Assembly: GCA_029207755.1 (NCBI GenBank)
Contig: JARCOQ010000003.1
Location: 90,846,646 to 90,910,645 of the forward strand
From: Chamaea fasciata
Lineage: Eukaryota; Chordata; Aves; Passeriformes; Sylviidae
Direction of reading: 5' to 3'
Length of the DNA: 64,000 nucleotides
Part shown: piece after piece, positions 13,876 to 24,010 of the stretch
How the letters are laid out: each line of letters starts with the position of its first letter
Position numbering within the stretch: position 1 is the stretch's first letter
Program-made: the position numbers and the translations under genes
Notes under the pieces: generated by a model
The model's input: the letters and a program-made list of their open reading frames with translations, nothing else
Told to the model about the DNA's origin: nothing
Database searches by the model: none

Positions 13876-16867
13876 GCAGTATTAGTAAGTATAAAATATC
13901 ATTAATATTATAAGGCTATTCATATTAAACTACGGAACCTGCCAGGAAGTTCAGTGATGTTTCTGAGAAAGAAGGAGGGCTGCTCTCTGTTCAAAGGGAG
14001 TTGTCAGCCATGTTTTTTGACATGACCAATACTGCAGTGCTCTATGTAAACTATTCTTTTATGAGGATTGTCTTCCATTGAAATTGGTCTCTTCTTGAGA
14101 TACAGATGGGTGAAATCATAGCTGCCATCCACCAACATTTTCTTTTATATGTCTCAGAATGGCAGAATACCCCAGAGCAATGTGTTAGATGACTAGGTAC
14201 CTACCTCATGTTCAAAGACAGTCGTTCAGCTTTGATGCATTTATCTGGGCAGATACTCTTGGCTGAGCTTACAAACACAGCTGTATCCAGAAAACATGAA
14301 TTTTATCCCTAGGAAAAAACAGAAGTTTTTGGTGTGTCCATAACAGCTATGGACTCCTCAGTTTACACCTCTCCCTGACTTCTGTTCTGTGCTTGTGCAG
14401 AGCAGGTCTGCACTGCAATCAGCTCAATCAGCCATTGCTGTGGTACTCAAGCCATCAGTGCATCAGTTATCACACCCAGGTTTACATGGATGCCTCTTTA
14501 TTACACTGCAATCCATACAGCAGATTTTGCCAGGTGTGCATACAGCATGCCCTTGCTGCTGGGCAGGGTTGGCATTCTGCAGGCGTTCTGCAGGCAGTCT
14601 GCTTTGCCATTGAAAGAGTATAAGACAATGCTGGCTTATCCAAAATAACTAGATAGGAAGACAAAAGATACTATTTATTGCTACTCATTAACAGAATGAC
14701 CCCCAAAACCCTGCAGATTTCTTTTGTCCAATGTGCAAGATTTTCCATTGCCAGTTAACCTTGTAATTTTATTCTTACCTAAACAGAAAGGGTCAGGACA
14801 ATGAGGGAAAAAATTCACTTTTATCTTGGGCTTTACCCCAAGGCAGTGTTACCAAATAAAATAAATACCTTGTATACCAAGACATTGAGATTTGGGTTCA
14901 GAAAGAAGAAGACATAGACAAGATTTAGATGGGTCTGTGTGAAGCTGCAATTCTAAAAATTACTTTTTTTCTGCCTCCAAATTTGGGAGATTCAACAGGA
15001 TTAAGCTGTAATTATTTCAAGGCACTACCCATATACAGATATATACCTCTATACAGATATATGTGCCTAGAAACACACACATATATAGAGACACCTATAC
15101 AAACTTGATGAACTTGAGCAGCATCACATTAGACTCCAAGAGTGAGAACAGAAAGTGAGGGTCCCCTTCCCTTCCAGTGTGGATTCTCATGGCCCTCCTT
15201 GGCATGGAGTGGGTAGCCCGCACCAAACACCAAAGAGAAGTTTCCTTGAGAAACTCCATCTATATTTGACAGAAACACATTAAGGTTATTTGGAATTTGT
15301 ATATCCTATGTGAAATATATCCTTATTTAAAAGTGAAATTTGTTCTTCTGCATTTTCAGTTTTTAAGATATAAAATGTACCAGGTGTTTGTGTGATAGCA
15401 AGCTGATGACAGTCGAACAAGGCAGTGACAGAGGGGAGAGGAGATATAAAGATATAATGCTGAATTTCTGTGTGTGTGACTCCACGCTGTGTTCTAACAT
15501 TTTGTTTCATGCTTTAATCTTTGCTTGGTATCTCACTTGTTATTGTAACTTTGCCTAATTCTTCTCTCTCTTTTCTTTCTTTATGCTATTTCTTCATATA
15601 AATACAAAAAGCACAGCAGTAAGCATTAAAAACAGAGACATCAGGATGACTTCAATTGGCTTACAGCAGGGATGAATTTTCTCCCTTGCCATAAGCAGAG
15701 CAAAGGAGAGAGAAGGTGTGAGGAATGGATTTCTTTAATCAGATGCAGACTTCTCACATTCATGCAGTTTTAAAATCACCAAGGCCACACTATTTGTCTG
15801 TCCACTCTTCCTTATTTTCCTTTGCACTCACCATCAATGCTTCGGTTTTCTTGAGGCATACTTTGCCACGTTTCAATGACTGAGAATTGTTTTTCTTGGT
15901 GCAATTCATTGACTAAGAAATTAATGTTAGTGGCACAGCTCTCTATGGATTTACATGTTACTTTGGAAAGCAGACATGAAACTTTACAGAGATGGCACAG
16001 TAGCATTACAAACCTACCTGGCAGCAGTAGTTTCCCAGCTTGAAATGAACAAGAACAGTGAATGAGGCCCTGAAGTTCAATGACCCAAGTAGGCAAGGGA
16101 GAGTGAGTGTATGCAAGCCAGGAACTGGTTGCCTTGACAGTCAGTGAAAGTCAGATCAAAAGGCTGTTTGAAAACCATGACTTTTAGAAGCAAAGGTGGG
16201 AAACAACATCTTTCTTTTCTAGCTCTGGAGCTGGGAGATAGCTATTATACAGATAGAGAGTAATTTGAATTCTCCCTACCACCTCTGTGCACCTGATCAA
16301 ACAGGCGGCAGTTGAAAGGCTGATGTACCATCAGGCTTCCTGTGTGATACAAACCTGATAAAAATTGTTGCAGCTGAAACATCTAAAAGCACAAAGCTTA
16401 GAAGAAAACAGATTCCAGGAAGGAAAAGTGAGACAACGCAAAAAGAGTCCTAACCTGGGGACCCTGTCATTCTGGCATGCATGGACTTCAGAGGAAGAAC
16501 AAGGGGAAGACAGAAATTGACTTTTCTCAAAATATGCCTTGGATGGGCTGCACAAAAACACTAAAGAAGACACACTTCCAACCTCACCTTTTCTTTAATA
16601 TAACCTTATCCCACTGCACTAGTACATAAACCCCATGTATCCCTATCTCATTAGAAACCCCCGCTCTATCCAGGATGATAGTCTCCTACCTGCTACTCTG
16701 GAATTCCTAACATACCCCAACCTGTCTCCGTTGCTTCAGCAGCTGGAATTCCATATCTTATCTCACTCCACAGTAGCAGAGTAGACAAAAAAGGTCAGTC
16801 AGCTGCTGGTCTGCATGCAGGGGGTCAGCAAGCGCACCAAAGTGGTACACTAAACCCTAGCACCCCA
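13876..16867. other. Intergenic, no gene recognised
   Basis: Unique sequence with a small A/T and AC/AT microsatellite-like patch around 15030-15095. No exon or transposon was recognised. Confidence 0.6.
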
Positions 16868-17005
16868 TGAACCAACCTTGGAGATTTTAAAAACCCAACT
16901 GGACAGGGTCCTGGGAAACCTGCTGTAAGTGACCCTGCTAGATTACCCTGGACTTGGACTGGACGATTTTCTGAGGTCCCACCTCAACCTTACTGTGATT
17001 ATGTA
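16868..17005 (+). mobile_element. CR1 3'-end fragment
   Basis: Degraded CR1 tail: cttggagattttaaaaaccc, aactggacagggtcctggga, then gaggtcccacctcaacctta and ctgtgattatg. It lies about 50 nt before the solo LTR at 17054. Confidence 0.8.
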
Positions 17006-17053
17006 GCCCTGAGCTCCATGAAAGGCAAGAGGAATTATGAAACTTAACCGCCC

Positions 17054-17511
17054 TGATGCCTTAAGTTTTAGCTTTCATGTTTTTCAGATTCTGTGCTGCC
17101 TAGGGGTGCAGTTCTGAGCCTCATATTAAGTGCTGGTAAGCTCTCTTCACAGAGTAGGTAGACAAAACAAATCCTTTTCCTGCTGAAGACCAAGGACAAC
17201 GCCAACAAGTTTCAGGCCCAAAAGCATAAACAACAGAGGACAAAAGAGAGAAAACAAGAAGGATGGGACTTCATAGTCTGAAGCTGTAATTGGACAATTA
17301 AACCCAATATGCAAATGGACCAAAACTTATAAAAGTGTGAGACTTTGTGACTGGTCATCCATTTGTGACCATTTTGGTTTCACCTTGGGTATAGCCCTGG
17401 CCGGGCTCTTGTACTGCCCAAGGTGTATCCTTGAAGGCCTTTTAATAAATATCTACTTTATTTTCTAGCTCTCCCCAGCCTCTGTTCCAGGTCAGCCTTC
17501 CCAAGGCATCA
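17054..17511 (+). mobile_element. Solo LTR of an endogenous retrovirus
   Basis: A 458-bp unit bounded by perfect 9-bp inverted repeats, TGATGCCTT at the start and AAGGCATCA at the end, in the TG..CA form of retroviral LTRs. Internal landmarks are in LTR order: octamer ATGCAAAT at 17309-17316, TATA-like TTATAAAAG at 17328-17336, and AATAAA at 17444-17449. No internal retroviral genes flank it, so it is solo. The only flanking match is ccc on both sides, so no convincing target-site duplication remains. It resembles avian ERVL-type LTRs, but the family call is tentative. Confidence 0.85.
17328..17336 (+). promoter_or_regulatory. TATA-like box of the solo LTR
   Basis: TTATAAAAG, about 12 nt downstream of an octamer motif ATGCAAAT and about 110 nt upstream of the LTR poly(A) signal, which matches a U3-R layout. 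Whether it is active is unknown. Confidence 0.55.
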
Positions 17512-20500
17512 CCCTGTTGAGAGGCATGGAGATAGAATTTGAAAGGTATCACCAAGTACCAAACCTGGTTCTTAACCACTTGAGCATATTTGGTGCCTAC
17601 ATGAAGCCTCCCTGCAAAGCTTGGTCAATTTTTCTGTTGAGGAAAGGCAGACAGGAGAAAACATTACCTTCCCTGATGCACTTGGCCAAGGGCCAGTGAC
17701 TGTCCTGTAGCTCCCAGTGACTGTCTTGCTCCTGAGCAGCAGGGGCAAGATGCAGGGATCTATGGGCTGTGGCATGAGGAATTATGTAAACTGATGGAAC
17801 AATGAGAAATGATGGGGAATGCATGGGGACAGGTGAAAAGCTGGACGCAAAATTCCAGTTTTGTCAGCACATACAATCCTGACAGCTTTAGACAACAAAG
17901 GGTAAGTCAATATTGCATCACCAGGGCAGCATGGGAAAGTCAGGCTGCTGGCTGCTGTTCATTAGGAAAATTAACTCTTAAACATGCCTGCCATGAAAAG
18001 TATATCCATTGTAAAGTGAAAAGATGCAATTTATTTTAGTAAAGAAGCTGGGAAATCTATTTAAGGAATGGTATATTCATATCCCCATTATAATCTGCTC
18101 TTGGTAAAAGAAACAAAATTACTGCATTTTCACTGAGAATGTTGTCAAGACAACTTTTAGTGCAGCTATTTTGAGAAATTTGTAATACCATGCAATTAAA
18201 AAAGACATGATTTAATATACTTCTACATTGTATCCACTTCCACAGCTTTATCCACTTTATCCACTTTTCAGCTTTACAGCAATTTCAGTGTTGACAGCCA
18301 TTCTGATTTTGTTTTAGCAGCGATGTGAAATATAGAGTGTGATCCCTGATGGTTCCTGTCACCACTGGGGAGAGCTGTGCTGTTTATTTGCAGTGATCAG
18401 AGGCTGATGGAAACCCATGACATGGCCAGCATCCACTGGGCTGGGCTGGACCACTATAGGCTATTCAGCAGGTCAGCTTTGCAAAGTTAGTCTTACAGGG
18501 CCTGCCTCCTAGTTTATGTTGTTCTTTTGCTTTTGGTTTTATTTTCATTTTTAAACCATTATGTTGGAGAGAGCATTTGAACACTAGAAAATTGTTCTTT
18601 GACTGGAGACATCAGAACAGTGAGGGGATATGCTTATCCTGACATCCTGGGGATTTTGAAGGGGCTTGGAATGACATCTATGTCATCCAGGGGGCTATGA
18701 ACACATCTAATGGGAATTATATAGGATGAGCATGTTTGAGATAGTAAAACATCGTGGCTTTATTAGCCTGGATTAAACACAACCTTTTAAGAATGCATAC
18801 CAATAGACTGGAATAGAAGCCCCACCCAACTTGCTGTCACAGTGCTGGCAACATTACCAGCCCTGCAAGCTCTGTCATCAGGAAGGTGACTGGAATAACT
18901 GACAGCCTGGCTCAGAGACTCATTGTTGTTTGGTCTGGTCCTTTAAATTTGGTCTCATGTTTTCTCTTGTGCAGTCTAGCAATTAAACCACTGTGCTGCT
19001 GACCCAAGAACAAGCCAAGGAATAAACTATGGCAATGGAAAGTGCTGCTGAGCTGTATAACTGCCTCACACTAGAGACTGGACTGGTGGCACTGTTTTCA
19101 TAAATAAAAGTAGTCTTCCTAATCCCATTATTTTGTGCTTAACAAATTATATGAGATTATTTGAACAAAGGGAGAGATGTTCTTTGTGTTTCATAGCCCA
19201 GAGACAAATATAGTGGGAAAAAGAAAAGCTCTCCATCACTGACAGAGAAAAAGGTAAATCAAATTACAAGGGAAAAAGGTGATCAAATGCAGGTTGTACA
19301 ATGTGAGTTTCCCCAGAGAGCTGTAGGCCAAAATTCACCAATAATGTGGGACTGTGTCTAGTGGACAAATACACTGCTCTTCCATAAGAATGCTGGGAAG
19401 TGGTGCATGTGACCTGACCCCGTATTACTTGGCTCTGGAAAGCTCAAGTGAGTTTATGGCATGCCCAGCTGCACACTGCAGTCATGCCAGCATGTCTGCT
19501 CCTAGGTCTAGCAGGTCCAGGCAGAGTTTTCCCTTTGCAACCCAGGAACATCTACCTTAAAGATTATTATAAGCTTTCTCTTCCTCATTTTACCACTTTG
19601 TACTATCTGGCTTTTGATATCTTCCAAAACGGGATTATCCTCTTATCCATTCCAGTTCTCCTGAAATCAGTGAAGTCAATGTAAGTGGTGGTGATATTGT
19701 ACTAGAGATTAAAGAAATGCAATGGGTTTTCTGTGCAAAAATAAAAATCCAGTCCAAGAAACAGCCTGTAATCCAGGATACAAAAAAAAACCCCAAAAAA
19801 CCACCTCAACAACAAAAAGAAAAGGGAGAAAATGGTGGGGGAAAAGAGTACCTCAAAGTGAAGAGCAGTGCAAGATAGAGGGAAGAGCCAGGATAAAGTA
19901 ACAGAAGCAGCAAGCATACACAAAAACAACACACAAAACGATACACCGTGTGTCTGGCTAAGAGAGCAGTGTTCTACAAGTACAAGGAAGGGAAAAAAAA
20001 GAGGGAAGACAGCATGAAATAAGGATGATAGAAACAGTTAGGACAACTGAACAGAGAAATAAAGTTGAAAGCTGAGAATGTGGAGTGCTTTTCCATTAAA
20101 AAAACCAAACCCACAAGCACAGAAAAATGTAATGAAATTGTGTGCTGAATTCATCCTGTTCAGGCTCATTTTCCCAGCAGCAGTGATTACTGCAGCAACC
20201 AGAAATGGGAGAGCTCTCAAGGTCATCTCATCTGACTGCCTGCAGAGCAGAACTTCTCAGAGCCAATAGTATCTTTTATTTGATTCCCCGAGCTTTTAAT
20301 ATCAACTAAATATAAACCAAGCTGTTGGCAATATGAGTTATGTTCTCTGTGAGCAGTAAAAGCATATGCTTGATGGTACATTGTGGAGGTGAGGGAAGTT
20401 GTAAGTTGCAGTGAGTATGTTAGCAAGGACAAAAGTTAGAATGATGGCCTATTTTGAGAGAGGCAATGCTGGTTTGTCTGTCCTTCTGCAGTTCACTCAA

Positions 20501-22255
20501 GAAAACAGGCCCCAAGGAGCTCTGCAAAGCTCTGCTCTCACAGACTGCAGTCCTCTAATGTGAGACTAGACCAATTCATCCATTTTCTGTTCTTTGACTG
20601 TGGGCTGCAGAGATAGTAAAACTCTGCTGCATATGGTATGTTGTTGAATACACACCAGGATGCCTGGGACATTCTGGCTCTGCTGCAGGTATTTCATTTC
20701 AGGAGTCTGAGAAACACTATTGCAATGTAATAAAATACAGCCCTGCTTTCATCATGCATCACTCTGCATGGAGAGTTAAACAAGAGGAATGCTTAGGAGA
20801 TCATCAGCACCACAGAGCAAGTGATCTTGCCTGAGAGGAGAAATAAAACTTGTAACAGTCCAGTGACTTTAATGCAAGTTTGTTGAAAACCAGATAGGAG
20901 TAATTTACTCTGAACTCAGTAGGGATGTGTCACAGCTGAACCCTGTGCAGAGCCCACAGCCCCAGCCATCTCACTGTGCCAGCTTTCAGTGTGAATAATG
21001 GTGTTAAGCTTCAAGGTTTGTTTCTTGATCATTCTCTAAGTGGACCACTGACTACCTTGAAAATGTATTTGAGAAGTAAGTTAGAAATAGATCTACTCAT
21101 GGCTTAGATTTTTGTAAGGAACATAATTGCATTTTCTGGGCTTCCTGTTTGCTTGAGCAATAGAAATTTCTGGATCAGAGTATGGCACTTAGCCATGTAG
21201 TTCACTAGATGCAGTACATCCAACATTGCCTAACAAGACTGATCTTTTGTATGGGAACATTGCTAAATATAACTCGAGTTCTGTTGGTGTCCACAGGACA
21301 AAACAAGTAGCTCTATATCAGCTGGATATCAAGAAAACAAGGAGGCAGAGAAAGCAGACCTGACAAGAGGGCAGATGTCTCCTGAGGCCCATCCCCAAAA
21401 GGAAGGGGGTGGGATACTCTGTGAGAGGATCTCAACACACAAGCCAAACCACACACATTGCTTTGGCAGCTCAGCTTTTAACAATCCCTGAGAGGCTGGC
21501 ACCCCATGTCAACCTCTGCACCCCCGGCCAGGGGCAGAGGATGTTAGGAGATGACCCCTCTGCCCTGGGGTGGTTACAGTGCCTGCAACCCTTCCACCTG
21601 GGCTGCAGGTACTGGGGCATCTCTGATGCCTCAGTGGAAGCAGAGGAACAGGGCCCAGCATCTGCCTGGCTCAAGGCAGTCAACCTCCACCACAGGTGTG
21701 TCTGTGCCTGAGCTGCTCAGGCTGGGTTCTCCTTACAGCCTGCAAACATATAGTCAATATAATGAATCAGGCTGGGCTCTGTTTCACCTTGTCCTGGAAC
21801 TGATGTCTAAAATTGTTTAGATGAAGGAAACCCTGGACATGTATTTGTTTCCCAGGTGACATTATAGAGAAGTAAAAGGGTCTGGACTCCTCTGTCTGCT
21901 ATAAGGGAATTCAGATCTGCTCTAGCTGTGTATATCATGGATGTCTTAAGTTATCTGAGACAAGTGTGATGCCAAATGCTTTGTCTGCACAGCTATAGCT
22001 TGGGGACTTGCTGATCACCACCCACAGATTTAAATGACACCCTTTTTCTAGCTGGGACAGCCAAGAATTGAGGAAAGGAATGCAGAGGGCTTGGCACATG
22101 ATCCAAAGGCAGAACAGTCCACACTAGGGATCCCTCACAAATGAGACAAGAAAGCCTTTTTTTTTCTGGAGGAGATGGAAGTCAAAGCACAGGGATCTCT
22201 CTTCTCTCTGTTTTTTTCAGCAAAGTAGAAGATGGGGGGTGGAAGTATTTTGTTC
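17512..22255. other. Intergenic, no gene recognised
   Basis: Unique sequence with an A/C-rich patch at about 19780-19815 and short tandem tatccac units near 18231-18270. The open frames near 21410-21820 fall in a mildly GC-rich stretch and show no domain. Confidence 0.6.
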
Positions 22256-22402
22256 TGTGAGATTGGCTCATCTGGTCAGAATACGGTGCTAATAATGACA
22301 AGGTTGTGGGTTCAGTTCCTGTGTGGGCCATTCTCTTAAGAGTTGGACTGAATGATTTTTGTGGATCCTTTCCAACTTCCTTTCCAACTCAGAATGTTCT
22401 GG
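22256..22402 (+). mobile_element. tRNA-Ile-derived SINE with CR1-like tail (TguSINE1 type)
   Basis: The head at about 22257-22330 matches tRNA-Ile(AAT): an A-box-like ttggctcatctgg, the anticodon-loop region tgctaataa, the B-box-like ggttcagttcc and the acceptor end gggcca. The tail (agagttggactgaatgattt, tttccaactcagaatgttct) matches CR1 3' ends, which is how such SINEs borrow CR1 reverse transcriptase. Scattered mismatches to the tRNA make it a dead copy, not a tRNA gene. The tail carries a local 11-bp duplication (cctttccaact twice). SINEs of this architecture are known from songbirds. Confidence 0.85.
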
Positions 22403-23179
22403 TTAGTCAATACATCGAACCTGAGGCCCAGCTAAGTAGGCTGTGCATGGGTAAACCACATGTGAAACACCCAGTGTTTGCTTAGATACTTGGTTTTCTG
22501 AGGGCACTCACTGAGCTTTGCTGGCTTTGCCTTGCATTAGTCCTCAGTCCCCTTCGATCTGGCTCAGATTGCAGCTCACTGAGCCCCACACCACACCCCC
22601 CCTGAGACCACTTCTGATTCACTATCAGGCCAGAGAGAATCTCAAATGTAGAAATTAGTCCATGGTGCATTAAATGAGTTTCCTACATAAAGCACGGTGC
22701 ATTAAGGCTTGTTACTGTCACTGGTTTCTAAAAGCAGCTAAACTGAAGCTCAAAACTGCTTCACATATTTTCAGTAGGAAATCATAAATCTTCTCCTTTG
22801 GATTTTGGCAGTCCTCTTCTTTTTCTGCCCTCCCATGAAATTTTGTTTTCTAAACTGATTTTCTTGGTTTCTTCTGTGAACCTGTCTTGCTACTGTCACT
22901 GGGTTTGTTTATTTGACCATCCCACAGAAGAGGAGCAGGCACAATCTTTTCTTACTCCCTGCAAACAGTATTTATGTCAGTGTTGGAGCAGAAGTATCAC
23001 GTCCTCTTACAGCACCCCTCAGGACTGAGGGCTCCGTGGAAGACAGGTCTCTAACTCATGTTCCGTGGGCCTGGTGAGTGCAGATGAGCTCAGGTCTGTC
23101 AGACAGACCTTTTTGAGCCTGTCCTGGTCAGGGTATGTATTGCACATCCCCTGGGAATGATCTGTCCTGGGTTGTGCAC

Positions 23180-24010
23180 ATCGCCTGGAATGAACCCGCT
23201 GCCGCTTTCCCTCACCCTTTGTCCATCCCGCTCAGTGAACTCCCTGCCTCTCCTCTATGCCGGGGGTCTCAGGGGCAGTACTGACTGTAAAATGCGAGGA
23301 TCAGCTCTCTGCCCCTTCCCTTTGCTGTCGATGGTGAGAACGGTCCGACGCTGGGATCTGCTGGTTCGCCACGAGATGGTGGTAAATGCAAGCGCTGGGC
23401 TGGAGCTGCCTTCGAGCGCCCGCTGCCCTTTCCTTCCGAGCCGGCCGTGCTCCTTCCCTTCCCTTCCCTTCCCTTCCCTTCCCTTCCCTTCCCTTCCCTT
23501 CCCTTCCCTTCCCTTCCCTTCCCTTCCCTTCCCTTCCCTTCCCTTCCCTTCCCTTCCCTTCCCTTCCCTTCCCTTCCCTTCCCTTCCCTTCCCTGCCGGC
23601 CGTGCCCAAGCCGTTCCCCATCTCTACGGGCACCCGCAAATACCGGCAGCACACTCCGTTCTCATTAGTGCTTAACTGTCCCCTTTCCTGCCTTCTTTAC
23701 CTTTCGGTGTTACAGTGCCTGCTCTGCATCTTGCCCTCTCTCTTGACCCCTATTCCCAGCGCTGCCAACTCTCCCTGCCGCGGGAGCCAGGGCCTCGCTC
23801 CAGGGGCCGCTTCCAGCCGAGTTTCCTACAGGCGCTGTCTCACGCCGCGCAGGGAAGAAGAGACAGCGGCTTTCAGCAGTGGCCGCGCCTGGGGCTTGTT
23901 TGGGGAAAGCAGGATTACCTGCAAAGGGCAGGTGGAAAGAGTCCGTCACAGCCCGGGCTCCCCAGCGCTCTGGCACAGGACTCCTGAGGGAACATCTGTC
24001 CTACAGAAAG
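23180..24010. promoter_or_regulatory. Orphan CpG island
   Basis: A GC-rich stretch with many CpG dinucleotides: about 19 in 23180-23450 by eye, and again dense after 23595, for example ctcacgccgcgcaggg and ccgcgggagcc. The surrounding tens of kilobases are AT-rich and CpG-poor. In birds such islands usually mark promoters. No recognisable coding exon lies within several kilobases on either strand, so the transcript it serves, if any, is unknown. The long open frames here are produced by the pentamer array and high GC, and are not evidence for a protein. Confidence 0.65.
23452..23594. repeat. (TTCCC)n pentanucleotide array
   Basis: About 28 essentially perfect units of TTCCC (GGGAA on the other strand), making a pure polypyrimidine/polypurine mirror tract. 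CCGGCCGTGC flanks it directly on both sides (23441-23450 and 23596-23605). The repeat has no stop in any frame, so it creates artificial open frames encoding PFPSL-type and GKGRE-type five-residue repeats on the two strands. Confidence 0.98.

Noticed and set aside
20220..20270. Possible repeat around aaggtcatctcatctgactgc
   Set aside because: Weak similarity to a repeat-like phrase, too short to support.
22256..22330. tRNA-Ile gene
   Set aside because: Cloverleaf positions and A and B boxes are mutated, and a CR1-like tail follows directly, so it is a SINE head and not a functional tRNA gene.
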